Shown piece after piece: positions 1 through 8,076 of a stretch of 64,000 nucleotides of DNA; the first letter of the stretch is position 1; each line of letters starts with the position of its first letter. The position numbers and the translations under genes are program-made. Source of the stretch: PRDV01 sp963710865. GTDB lineage: Bacteria > Babelota > Babeliae > Babelales > Babelaceae. Location of the stretch: positions 1,240,001 to 1,304,000 of the forward strand of contig CAVQBR010000002.1 of the NCBI GenBank assembly GCA_963710865.1, given 5' to 3'. The notes under the pieces are model-generated. The model saw nothing but the letters and a program-made list of their open reading frames with translations. It had not been told where the DNA came from and did no database searches.

Positions 1-101
1 TTTTCCATAAACCTCATCCTCATCCTCAGGTGAAAAGGGTATATGTTAAATCCGTGCGAATTTTTCTGGAAAGTATAGGAGTTAAACATGATGCATTATA
101 A
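1..101 (+). CDS. hicA: HicA-type toxin, 3' end only
   Basis: Reading frame 3 is open from the window edge to a TAA at 99-101 and encodes a C-terminal fragment beginning FHKPHPHPQVKR and ending ESIGVKHDAL. The HKPHP...VK...VR.FLE.IGV pattern matches the C-terminus of HicA mRNA interferases, which are small double-stranded-RNA-binding-fold toxins that cleave translated mRNA. The catalytic His lies upstream and is not visible. The fragment overlaps the start of the next gene by 14 bp, and that gene encodes a HicB-like antitoxin; this is the usual hicA-hicB arrangement. The identification rests on a short tail plus context. Confidence 0.72.
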   Translation, partial: FHKPHPHPQVKRVYVKSVRIFLESIGVKHDAL

Positions 102-408
102 AGGATACATAGGGCAAGTGGAGTATGATGATACCTCGCAGATCTATTCTGGATTGGTTGTAGCGATTAATGCTATGATTACGTTCTACGGGGAAACACT
201 GAAGGAAGCTGAGCAAGCTTTTCAAGATTCCGTTGACGATTATTTGGACTGGTGCGAAGAGCGAGGCAAAGAGCCAGAAAAAACGCAGCTTGGTAATCTT
301 AGTGTTAAAATTGAACCGAGTCTTCATGAAACATTGATAGCGAAATCTGAGCAGCAAGGAACAGATCTGGATTCCTATGTCATCGATCTTCTGAGTAAGG
401 CGGTTTAA
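88..408 (+). CDS. hicB: HicB-family antitoxin
   Basis: This 106-residue protein has the HicB layout. An N-terminal partial RNase-H-like fold (YKGYIGQVEYDDTSQIYSGLV, then a TFYGETLKEAEQAFQDSVDDYL segment) is followed by a short C-terminal DNA-binding part (LSVKIEPSLHETLIAKSEQQG), which looks like a ribbon-helix-helix. HicB proteins neutralise HicA and usually repress their own operon. The start at 88 follows GGAG at 78-81. The overlap with the preceding hicA end supports translational coupling. The protein is close to the normal family length and looks intact. Confidence 0.88.
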   Translation: MMHYKGYIGQVEYDDTSQIYSGLVVAINAMITFYGETLKEAEQAFQDSVDDYLDWCEERGKEPEKTQLGNLSVKIEPSLHETLIAKSEQQGTDLDSYVIDLLSKAV

Positions 409-514
409 CGTAATTCAAATCTCCAGTTGCCATGAAGCGAATATTCAGTAACGTTTGCCCTCTTAAAGTACATTTCTATTAAGATGATCGGGCTTTAAGT
501 GGAGATCTTAACTC

Positions 515-587
515 AAGGGTCAAAAGATATTGTGCCGCTGCTTCAGGCAGTCTATACTACACCGCATAAAAACTGACCCTTTTTTTT
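515..587 (+). terminator. Long-loop hairpin with T8 tail after hicAB
   Basis: AAGGGTCA (515-522) pairs perfectly with TGACCCTT (574-581), and eight T residues run through 580-587. The 51-nt loop contains a smaller CTGC/GCAG hairpin. The T-tract suggests an intrinsic terminator for the hicAB transcript. The long loop is unusual, so a structured small RNA is an alternative. Confidence 0.45.
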
Positions 588-607
588 CTAGGTTATTGAT
601 TGTTTTG

Positions 608-631
608 AGCCGACTGCCGCTACAGTCGGCT
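608..631. terminator. Perfect 9-bp hairpin downstream of the 645-2030 gene
   Basis: AGCCGACTG (608-616) and CAGTCGGCT (623-631) form a perfect stem with a 6-nt loop, 13 bp after the stop of the minus-strand gene. No T-tract follows on either strand, so this is a putative terminator or 3' stabiliser only. Confidence 0.5.
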
Positions 632-644
632 GAAACATGTCTCA

Positions 645-2030
645 TTACTCATTAACAGCTGAGGCTGCTGCTGATGGAGAATCTGTAGCAGATCCTAATG
701 CATAGTTTTTTGGTTCCATACAGATATGCAGTCGTGCGAAGTCCGAAAATCTGATCTGTTCTTTAAGGCCACCATTTAAGGCTTCGTATGCATAGTGAAC
801 TAAGGTAAGTGCATCTTTATATAAATCATTGTATGGCTGCGCGGTCGTTGCTATCAGGGATTCCAATTCTTCCTTCTTTTGCAGATAGACCTCCTCTAGT
901 GAATCAAAGTCTGGTAAGTTGAGAACAAATTCTGGTTGGATTTCCTGACCGCGTAGCATCGCTTCTTTCGCAAGGAGAAAAAGGTCCTCGAGGCGTGTAC
1001 AAACGAAGGGTCTTGTATCGATTGAAACGAAATAGTCCTTTGGCTTTCTAAGGCGAGAATTAACGTATTGTATGAAATCTGTCTTCTCGCCAGTCAAATA
1101 CTGATGAGCGCGTACAACAAGCTGAAGAGCGTCATTATAGAAAACCGAATCCTGTGGGTTTTGCTTAATTAATCGTAATAACTTATGCTTTTCGCGCAAG
1201 TAAGCTTGATCAATTTCATCGAGCGACGAATGCTCAGTCTGGTTAAGAAAATGCTCTGGAAGAAGGTCGAAGTTTAATGCGAGTGCAGACTTTACTACAG
1301 GGAAGTAGTCTGTTAGATAGAGATAATGACTTGGTTCTGGAATGATGTCCTGTGCTTCGCAGACCTTGAGTCCTTCGAGGATTGCATCATGCATCTGATC
1401 GAGCAATGCTGATGCTTCCTGGTAAAGTTCATTGGTAGGATCGTCCTTGAGTAATTTTGAGAATCGATTTTTTTGCCGGACATACATAACAATGAGGGTC
1501 TCTTCAGGTGGCAGCTGGGTCAGGTTGAAATAATAATAGGGCGGTATTTCTTTTTGAGCTTTACGCGCAGCTTTTGCCAGTGGAAAGAGATCATCGAGGG
1601 TAGTGTGGTTTTCTGTATGATCCTTGTGTCTTTCTGCATATGTGTAGCGTGCGTTCGCAGGAGCTAACAAGGATGAAGAGTGAGTTATTTCCAGTAACAG
1701 ATTCTTCCTCTGCGCTTGGGCTTGAGAGAGCTCCTCCTTAAGCCTCTCATATGCTTTGATATGAGTGCTGAGGAGTAATCGCTTGTAAACTATCTCGAGG
1801 TTTTCAAGTTTTTCGGGCGAAAGTATCTCAAAACGACTGCCTGCAGGAAGCGTGATAGTTTTTGCAAGGCCTCCATAGGTAGAGGTAATCATGAGATTTT
1901 GAGATGTTTCGTTAGTAATGGTAAGTTTTGGCTTTGTCGATATAGAAGTTTCTACTTGATGCACTTCACGCACCATCGATAATAGAGAACCTATATGGAG
2001 CAAGGCTGCTAGGAAAAATGGTATTTTCAT
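645..2030 (-). CDS. Exported protein with three J-domain-like repeats
   Basis: This 461-residue protein begins with a probable signal peptide (MKIPFFLAALLHIGSLLSM). A short beta-rich segment follows (KPKLTITNETSQNLMI ... LPAGSRFEI, about residues 33-75), then a coiled helix. Three repeats follow at about 143-220, 235-325 and 343-440. Each starts with a (D/Y)-(L/Y)-F-(P/L)-x-(A/V) helix, then P-x-(Y/H/F)-(Y/F/V)-x-(N)L, then an A-Y-type helix ending in a DA...AY-x-L motif. This order of elements resembles DnaJ J-domains, but the diagnostic HPD tripeptide is absent from every copy. The start follows AAGGAATCAAG. The protein is paralogous to the 3322-4383 product. Function is unknown; an exported chaperone-interaction decoy is speculative. 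Confidence 0.8.
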   Translation of the reverse strand: MKIPFFLAALLHIGSLLSMVREVHQVETSISTKPKLTITNETSQNLMITSTYGGLAKTITLPAGSRFEILSPEKLENLEIVYKRLLLSTHIKAYERLKEELSQAQAQRKNLLLEITHSSSLLAPANARYTYAERHKDHTENHTTLDDLFPLAKAARKAQKEIPPYYYFNLTQLPPEETLIVMYVRQKNRFSKLLKDDPTNELYQEASALLDQMHDAILEGLKVCEAQDIIPEPSHYLYLTDYFPVVKSALALNFDLLPEHFLNQTEHSSLDEIDQAYLREKHKLLRLIKQNPQDSVFYNDALQLVVRAHQYLTGEKTDFIQYVNSRLRKPKDYFVSIDTRPFVCTRLEDLFLLAKEAMLRGQEIQPEFVLNLPDFDSLEEVYLQKKEELESLIATTAQPYNDLYKDALTLVHYAYEALNGGLKEQIRFSDFARLHICMEPKNYALGSATDSPSAAASAVNE

Positions 2031-2115
2031 CTTGATTCCTTCTAGAATTATATCGTTGCTATATTTAATGTATTATAATTCTATCAGAAAATTATTGATT
2101 GCGCAAGTGCGTAGT

Positions 2116-3129
2116 TCACATGACTACGCAGGGGCAAGAGTTTGTTTCTAATTCCTCGGGGGTGAGGAGGATATCTCGAATCTGGTCTGGTGTGATAATT
2201 CCCCTTTGGACATTATCTTGCGGCTCGCAGATCTGGCGATAGCCACTTTGTTTGAGTGCCCGAGCAATATTCCTGGCATGAGTACTCCCTGTGCAAACAA
2301 CGATGGTATCGTACGTAGGATCGCTTTGGAGAAGGAAGAGCTGATGAAGCACATGCATATCGAGAAAGTCAGAAAACGCCTCATGCAGGTTAGCGAGGAG
2401 CCTCTCGTCGCTTGATTCATGATCATCCCAATACTGTGATGAATACTCGTGCACGGTTGCATGGGGATCTATTAACTCTGTTTTTAGGAACTCTTTAAAA
2501 TGATTAATTGCATGATGAGACGATAGAAGCCGTTGGTCGAATGCTTTTTTGATCCTTCCATTGCTCCAAGAATCTCGGTATGCTGTGCATCGTCGGAACC
2601 AGTTTTCGTGTTCTGTAAGGAGATCTTCGAATCTGAGAGTGTCGAATCGGCAGCCAAAAAATGATATGCAGTCTTGAGCAAACTGTTTATGAAGGCCATC
2701 ATATTCAGGTGGCATAAAGCTTAGAAGTCGAGCTCGTCGTTCCGGTCTGAAGCTCAAAAGGATTGAAGCTGCGCCCTCGACGTTTCGTATATCACAATTT
2801 ACAATTGTTGCATCCATGCCTTGGGCGGCATGAGGGAGTCCATGAACAATGCATTTAATTGTATTATTTTGCGGTATAACTTGATTAGAATGAGGCACCT
2901 CCAAAAAGATCTTCATTTGGCTTTTACACTTTATTACTTCAAGCATCGCTGTAAATTGCTTCTCATTGATAGTTTCGTGGAGACAATGGTTTTCCCCAAA
3001 TATGAATACAATCTGGGGAGTATCGCCTGAATGTTGAGGAGAGACAAGAACGTCCCTCGTATTTAAAAAACCTCTGAGAGGAATACTCGTTAAGAGTATA
3101 AGTGAGGCGGCAATACAATACCTCTTCAT
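2116..3129 (-). CDS. Exported TIKI/EreA-like protein ending in CVVM
   Basis: The start is ATG 3129, preceded by AAGGATCACC, which gives a 337-residue protein with a classic signal peptide (MKRYCIAASLILLTSIPLRG). A longer upstream reading to 3198 lacks a ribosome site and would bury the signal. Residues 45-48 read GENH, followed by a helix and IFLEVPH. Near the C-terminus a strand and helix read YDTIVVCTGSTHARNIARAL. The pair GExH...E and G-x-x-H followed by a helix is reminiscent of the TIKI/TraB/ChaN/EreA superfamily of metal-dependent hydrolases; this is an inference from pattern. The last four residues, CVVM (after CP), form a CaaX-type prenylation box. It is a divergent paralogue of the 4486-8076 array. 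Confidence 0.8.
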   Translation of the reverse strand: MKRYCIAASLILLTSIPLRGFLNTRDVLVSPQHSGDTPQIVFIFGENHCLHETINEKQFTAMLEVIKCKSQMKIFLEVPHSNQVIPQNNTIKCIVHGLPHAAQGMDATIVNCDIRNVEGAASILLSFRPERRARLLSFMPPEYDGLHKQFAQDCISFFGCRFDTLRFEDLLTEHENWFRRCTAYRDSWSNGRIKKAFDQRLLSSHHAINHFKEFLKTELIDPHATVHEYSSQYWDDHESSDERLLANLHEAFSDFLDMHVLHQLFLLQSDPTYDTIVVCTGSTHARNIARALKQSGYRQICEPQDNVQRGIITPDQIRDILLTPEELETNSCPCVVM

Positions 3130-3321
3130 GGTGATCCTTTTCTGTTTGCAAAATAGCTCTCCTAGATTTGAGACTACATGAGGTGCAAAAATATGCAACT
3201 ACAACTGGTGCATCTTTAGTGCTGCAATCTAATCTTTAATACAAGAACGACTTAGTTTTCACCTCTAATCAATGAAGATGGGAACCTCAGAGTTGAAGCT
3301 CCCTCTGCAATATTGTATTAA

Positions 3322-4383
3322 TTATTTGGGTTCAGGAGTCGCTGCTGAAGTTGGAGTGGCTGCTGAAACTTTCAAAACAGGTAAAGGATTGAATTCAGAT
3401 CGTTCTACCATTGTATCATTGATGAATTTTAAGTACTGGTAAGCTTTATTTAGTGCTTGCAGTGCCTCTTCATAAACTGCGTGAGTTTCTGGTGTTGTTA
3501 TCTCAAGGAAAGACTGAAGCTTCTGATGCTCTTGTCTGTAAGCTTCCTCTATCTCTAGGCCAGAAGCATCTTCATTGAGATTAAGAAAGTATCGCGGCAA
3601 GATAGGCATATCACTCATATAAGCCAGGTTAACCATGGGAAAGTAGTGGTAAAACACTCCAGATAGAGGTAACGTTGACGGGTTCGTTTTAATAGCGCCA
3701 TATGCATCGTCAAGCTCTTTTAAAGCCTCTTTATAAAGCATATTGTGAGGAGCATTGGCTATCAATCTATCGAAATGAGTTCTGATTAGCTCATATGCAG
3801 AATCGACAGTATTTGGCGTGGCATAGGGGGATAATCCCAGATAATAGTACGGCAGTACTTGTTTGTGTTGAGCTTTGGCCATTTCGACTACAGGAAAAAA
3901 CTGATCTAAAGAAGTGTATCTTGCTTCCCGTACGAGCTTTTCTGCTTTCTCTTTTTCCCTTGGGATTCGCTGAAATCCAAATCTATATTTGCCAATTGAC
4001 GACGCTGATATAATGATCATAATATCTTCATCTGTCTGTTGAGCCACTTTCAGTTCATTAGCCAAAATAGGTTTGACTTCGTCTAGAACAGGTGTTGTTA
4101 TGGGGCTGATGATACTAGGGCGCAACCATCTGGTTTCTACTACGTGGTCGAGGATGTCCAACTTGGTAAGATAGCCGGGGGAAGGAATTTCAACTTTGTT
4201 ACCCACAGCGATTACCTTAGAGAAGTTTGGACGCTCCTTAAGAGTTGTTGGAGCGTTAGTGGCACCTGTGATTGTAATTTCATTATTTGTATTATTGACC
4301 ACAAAAACGCTAGGCTCCATTGCCATCACGCGCGAACTCAGTAAAACTACCATGCAGAGTGCATACGAAAAAGATTTTAACAT
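3322..4383 (-). CDS. Exported protein with two J-domain-like repeats
   Basis: This 353-residue protein has a signal peptide (MLKSFSYALCMVVLLSSRVMAM) and an N-terminal beta-rich segment (VFVVNNTNNEITITG) like that of the 645-2030 protein. Two repeats lie at about 156-230 and 244-325. The first runs QFFPVVEMAK, then VLPYYYLGLSPYAT, then VDSAYELIRTHFDRLI, and closes with ALKELDDAYGAI. This is very close to a J-domain layout but with no HPD between helices II and III. The gene sits between two TIKI-like genes, so the two families alternate. Function is unknown. Confidence 0.8.
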   Translation of the reverse strand: MLKSFSYALCMVVLLSSRVMAMEPSVFVVNNTNNEITITGATNAPTTLKERPNFSKVIAVGNKVEIPSPGYLTKLDILDHVVETRWLRPSIISPITTPVLDEVKPILANELKVAQQTDEDIMIIISASSIGKYRFGFQRIPREKEKAEKLVREARYTSLDQFFPVVEMAKAQHKQVLPYYYLGLSPYATPNTVDSAYELIRTHFDRLIANAPHNMLYKEALKELDDAYGAIKTNPSTLPLSGVFYHYFPMVNLAYMSDMPILPRYFLNLNEDASGLEIEEAYRQEHQKLQSFLEITTPETHAVYEEALQALNKAYQYLKFINDTMVERSEFNPLPVLKVSAATPTSAATPEPK

Positions 4384-4432
4384 GAGGGACCTCTTAAGAT
4401 TGAATGCCTATATAATTATTATAATCAACTTT

Positions 4433-4449
4433 AATTCTATCAGAAATAA
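4433..4449 (-). promoter_or_regulatory. Shared upstream motif of the J-like genes
   Basis: On the minus strand the motif TTTCTGATAGAATTA lies about 50-65 bp before the start of the 3322-4383 gene. The same motif occurs at about 2083-2098 before the 645-2030 gene, where it runs into a good -10 (TATAAT). It is probably part of a shared promoter or operator of the two paralogues. Confidence 0.4.
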
Positions 4450-4485
4450 ATAAAATATGCAATATTCTCTCTAAAAGAAGATATT

Positions 4486-5538
4486 CTACATTAGAATACA
4501 GCCACCCGAGCCTTCTGTTTCTAATGCTTCTCTAGACATGGTTGCTTCTAATTCTTCTATGTGCATGAGAATTTTCGAAAAATAATCTGACGGGAGGGGA
4601 GGTGATGGAAAAGGACAACGATCAGCTGTAATTGGATCACATATATCGCAACAACCTATTGCTTTAAGTGCCTCGTATATTTGCAAACTATGATAACTTC
4701 CGGTACATGCGATGATGGTGTCATAGTCGGAGTCACTCTCTACTAAAAGTATTCGATGCAAAGTATACATATCAAGAAAATCTGCGAATGCTGTAACAAG
4801 CCCCGATATTAAAGCTCTGGGCTTATGACCATTGATTCCCCAGTACGTCCATGAATACCGCCAAACTTTTTCATTAAGATCGATCTCCGCATCCGCCACT
4901 TTTTCTCTTAGCATCTCAAGTCCGCTGAGACTTCTTCTAAGCATCAAATCGAATACTTTTCTAATAGAGGGTTTTTGCCAGGAGTTTTTATATAACTCGC
5001 ACTGTCGCATCCATATCGCATGATTATCAAAGAGATCTTGAAAGGTTAACATTTCAAGTCTGCAACCAAATCTCTTGAGCCACTGTAATGGTCTTCCGAA
5101 AGGCTCTTCGTGTATGCGTCTAAGAATCGATGAAACTTCTGATCTCTCAGAGGCAAGAAGCAGATGTGCTGCTCCAGAAACTTTGCGTATCTCGCAATCT
5201 TCAATGCTCGTCTTTTGGAGATCTAGATCTTTCGTGGAATATATTAGCCCATTGATTGGTGCCTTCACCTCATCAAGAGCTGTATCGATGATATTTTCGT
5301 CTGGATATTCAATAAAGATTTTGGTTTTTTTATTTGAAGGACGTCTCTCCGTTTCTGATATTATTTCAATCATTGCATGAAATTGATAGTCGTCGATTTC
5401 AGCGTTCATCTTATGATCACAACCAAGGAGGAAGATTTTCTTGAAGGGAGACTTAAGGCCATAGGCAACATACAAATAAGCTTCTAAAGAGCAAAGATTC
5501 ATAGAGAATATGCAAATAAAGATGCAATACATTTTCAT
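4486..5538 (-). CDS. Exported TIKI/EreA-like protein, array copy 1, CILM end
   Basis: The protein has 350 residues with a signal peptide (MKMYCIFICIFSMNLCSLEA). GCDH at 39-42 occupies the place of GENH in the 2116-3129 paralogue. KIFIEYPD and YDTIIACTGSYHSLQIYEAL are the other conserved blocks. The last four residues are CILM, a CaaX-type box with Met in the X position, after a Gly-rich GSGG hinge. From its start to the AIG residues near 305 it is identical to copy 2. Its last 45 residues differ clearly (GCCDICDPITADRCPF). AAGGAAATTTTCTA precedes the ATG. The molecular activity is not known; the superfamily link is tentative. Confidence 0.82.
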   Translation of the reverse strand: MKMYCIFICIFSMNLCSLEAYLYVAYGLKSPFKKIFLLGCDHKMNAEIDDYQFHAMIEIISETERRPSNKKTKIFIEYPDENIIDTALDEVKAPINGLIYSTKDLDLQKTSIEDCEIRKVSGAAHLLLASERSEVSSILRRIHEEPFGRPLQWLKRFGCRLEMLTFQDLFDNHAIWMRQCELYKNSWQKPSIRKVFDLMLRRSLSGLEMLREKVADAEIDLNEKVWRYSWTYWGINGHKPRALISGLVTAFADFLDMYTLHRILLVESDSDYDTIIACTGSYHSLQIYEALKAIGCCDICDPITADRCPFPSPPLPSDYFSKILMHIEELEATMSREALETEGSGGCILM

Positions 5539-5567
5539 TAGAAAATTTCCTTAAAATGTATTCCCTT

Positions 5568-5602
5568 CATTCACCTCTAGTGTATTACGGGTGAAAAAAA
5601 TT
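5568..5602 (-). promoter_or_regulatory. Promoter with flanking inverted repeat, copy 1 (repeated per unit)
   Basis: On the minus strand TTGCAA, 16 bp, then TACACT forms a plausible sigma-70 promoter. The -10 region is enclosed by TTCACC/GGTGAA arms 14 bp apart, which could be an operator. The same layout recurs 1,269 bp and 2,538 bp further on (with TTGCAT as the -35 in the third). Confidence 0.45.
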
Positions 5603-5754
5603 GCAATAGACCTTTTTGTCTCACGGAGTAAATATATATGTAAGGCGAGATTTGATTCGGGTATGGGGCTTGAGCGAATACACCTTACAAAATCTTCTGT
5701 ATTGGGTTTTAAAGCATCAAAGTTTTAACATGCGGAACTCTCAAAGAAGATATT

Positions 5755-6807
5755 CTACATTAGAATACAGCCACCCGTGCCTTCTATTTCTAATGCTTCT
5801 CTAGACATGGTTGCTTCTAATTCTTCAATGGGCATGAGAACTTTCGAAAGATAATCATAGGAGAGAGGTTGTGGCGGACTGACACGAGTATCATCAACAA
5901 TTGGATCAACTATATCGTGAAAACCTATTGCTTTAAGTGCCTCGTATATTTGCAAACTATGATAACTTCCGGTACATGCGATGATGGTGTCATAGTCGGA
6001 GTCACTCTCTACTAAAAGTATTCGATGCAAAGTATACATATCAAGAAAATCTGCGAATGCTGTAACAAGCCCCGATATTAAAGCTCTGGGCTTATGACCA
6101 TTGATTCCCCAGTACGTCCATGAATACCGCCAAACTTTTTCATTAAGATCGATCTCCGCATCCGCCACTTTTTCTCTTAGCATCTCAAGTCCGCTGAGAC
6201 TTCTTCTAAGCATCAAATCGAATACTTTTCTAATAGAGGGTTTTTGCCAGGAGTTTTTATATAACTCGCACTGTCGCATCCATATCGCATGATTATCAAA
6301 GAGATCTTGAAAGGTTAACATTTCAAGTCTGCAACCAAATCTCTTGAGCCACTGTAATGGTCTTCCGAAAGGCTCTTCGTGTATGCGTCTAAGAATCGAT
6401 GAAACTTCTGATCTCTCAGAGGCAAGAAGCAGATGTGCTGCTCCAGAAACTTTGCGTATCTCGCAATCTTCAATGCTCGTCTTTTGGAGATCTAGATCTT
6501 TCGTGGAATATATTAGCCCATTGATTGGTGCCTTCACCTCATCAAGAGCTGTATCGATGATATTTTCGTCTGGATATTCAATAAAGATTTTGGTTTTTTT
6601 ATTTGAAGGACGTCTCTCCGTTTCTGATATTATTTCAATCATTGCATGAAATTGATAGTCGTCGATTTCAGCGTTCATCTTATGATCACAACCAAGGAGG
6701 AAGATTTTCTTGAAGGGAGACTTAAGGCCATAGGCAACATACAAATAAGCTTCTAAAGAGCAAAGATTCATAGAGAATATGCAAATAAAGATGCAATACA
6801 TTTTCAT
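5755..6807 (-). CDS. Exported TIKI/EreA-like protein, array copy 2 (hybrid), CILM end
   Basis: The protein has 350 residues with the same signal peptide, GCDH motif and CTGSYH block as copy 1. Residues 1 to about 305 are identical to copy 1. The C-terminal 45 residues (FHDIVDPIVDDTRVS ... EGTGGCILM) are identical to copy 3. The switch lies between roughly 5922 and 5963. This is the hybrid expected in the middle of an array created by one unequal crossover. The CaaX-type end is retained. Function as for copy 1: unknown, probably exported. Confidence 0.82.
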   Translation of the reverse strand: MKMYCIFICIFSMNLCSLEAYLYVAYGLKSPFKKIFLLGCDHKMNAEIDDYQFHAMIEIISETERRPSNKKTKIFIEYPDENIIDTALDEVKAPINGLIYSTKDLDLQKTSIEDCEIRKVSGAAHLLLASERSEVSSILRRIHEEPFGRPLQWLKRFGCRLEMLTFQDLFDNHAIWMRQCELYKNSWQKPSIRKVFDLMLRRSLSGLEMLREKVADAEIDLNEKVWRYSWTYWGINGHKPRALISGLVTAFADFLDMYTLHRILLVESDSDYDTIIACTGSYHSLQIYEALKAIGFHDIVDPIVDDTRVSPPQPLSYDYLSKVLMPIEELEATMSREALEIEGTGGCILM

Positions 6808-7023
6808 TAGAAAATTTCCTTAAAATGTATTCCCTTCATTCACCTCTAGTGTATTACGGGTGAAAAAAATTGCAATAGACCTTTTTGTCTCACGGAGTAA
6901 ATATATATGTAAGGCGAGATTTGATTCGGGTATGGGGCTTGAGCGAATACACCTTACAAAATCTTCTGTATTGGGTTTTAAAGCATCAAAGTTTTAACAT
7001 GCGGAACTCTCAAAGAAGATATT

Positions 7024-8076
7024 CTACATTAGAATACAGCCACCCGTGCCTTCTATTTCTAATGCTTCTCTAGACATGGTTGCTTCTAATTCTTCAATGG
7101 GCATGAGAACTTTCGAAAGATAATCATAGGAGAGAGGTTGTGGCGGACTGACACGAGTATCATCAACAATTGGATCAACTATATCGTGAAAACCTATTGC
7201 TTTAAGTGCCTCGTATATTTGCAAACTATGATCACTTCCGGTACATGCGATGATGGTGTCATAGTCGGAGTCACTCTCGACTAAAAGTATTCGATGCAGA
7301 GTATACATATCAAGAAAATCTGCGAATGCTGTAACAAGCCCCGATATTAAAGCTCTGGGCTTATGATCATTGATTCCCCAGTACCTCCATGAATACCGCC
7401 AAACTTTTTCATTAAGATCGATCTCCGCATTCGCCACTTTTTCTCTTAGCATCTCAAGTCCGCTGAGACTTCTTCTAAGCATCAAATCGAATACTTTTCT
7501 AATGGAGGGTTTTTGCCAGGAGTTTTTATATAACTCGCACTGTCGCATCCATATCGCATGATTATCAAAGAGATCTTGAAAGGTTAACATTTCAAGTCTG
7601 CAACCAAATCTCTTGAGCCACTGTAATGGTGTTCCGAAAGGCTCTTCGTGTATGCGTCTAATAATCGATGAAACTTCTGATCTCTCAGAGGCAAGAAGCA
7701 GATGTGCTGCTCCAGAAACTTTGCGTATCTCGCAATCTTCAATGCTCGTCTTTTGGAGATCTAGATCTTTTGTGGAATGTATTAGCCCATTGATTGGTGC
7801 CTTCACCTTATCAAGAGCTGTATCGATGATATTTTCGTCTGGATATTCAATAAAGATTTTGGTTTTTTTATTTGAGGGACGTCTCTCAATTTCTGATATT
7901 ATTTCAATCATTGCATGAAATTGATAGTCGTCGATTTCTTCGTTCATCTTATGATCACAACCAAGGAGGAAGATTTTCTTAAAGGGCGATTTAAGGCCAT
8001 AGGCAAGATACAAATAAGCTTCTAAAGAACAAAGATTCATGGAGAATATGCAAATAAAGATGCAATACATTTTCAT
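7024..8076 (-). CDS. Exported TIKI/EreA-like protein, array copy 3, CILM end
   Basis: The protein has 350 residues and the family features: signal peptide, GCDH, KIFIEYPD, a CTGSDH block and terminal CILM. It differs from copies 1 and 2 at scattered residues in the body (for example YLYLAYG, MNEEIDD and EIERRPS instead of YLYVAYG, MNAEIDD and ETERRPS). It shares its C-terminal 45 residues with copy 2. Copies 1 and 3 therefore look like the two older genes of the array. No sign of inactivation is seen. Confidence 0.82.
   Translation of the reverse strand: MKMYCIFICIFSMNLCSLEAYLYLAYGLKSPFKKIFLLGCDHKMNEEIDDYQFHAMIEIISEIERRPSNKKTKIFIEYPDENIIDTALDKVKAPINGLIHSTKDLDLQKTSIEDCEIRKVSGAAHLLLASERSEVSSIIRRIHEEPFGTPLQWLKRFGCRLEMLTFQDLFDNHAIWMRQCELYKNSWQKPSIRKVFDLMLRRSLSGLEMLREKVANAEIDLNEKVWRYSWRYWGINDHKPRALISGLVTAFADFLDMYTLHRILLVESDSDYDTIIACTGSDHSLQIYEALKAIGFHDIVDPIVDDTRVSPPQPLSYDYLSKVLMPIEELEATMSREALEIEGTGGCILM

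Noticed and set aside
3130..3198. Longer N-terminus of the 2116-3129 protein
   Set aside because: No ribosome site, and it would hide a clear signal peptide; ATG 3129 has AAGGA at good distance.
5616..5804. Plus-strand reading frame of 62 codons in the array spacer, repeated at 6885
   Set aside because: It overlaps the end of the real gene, has no ribosome site, and recurs only because the spacer is duplicated.
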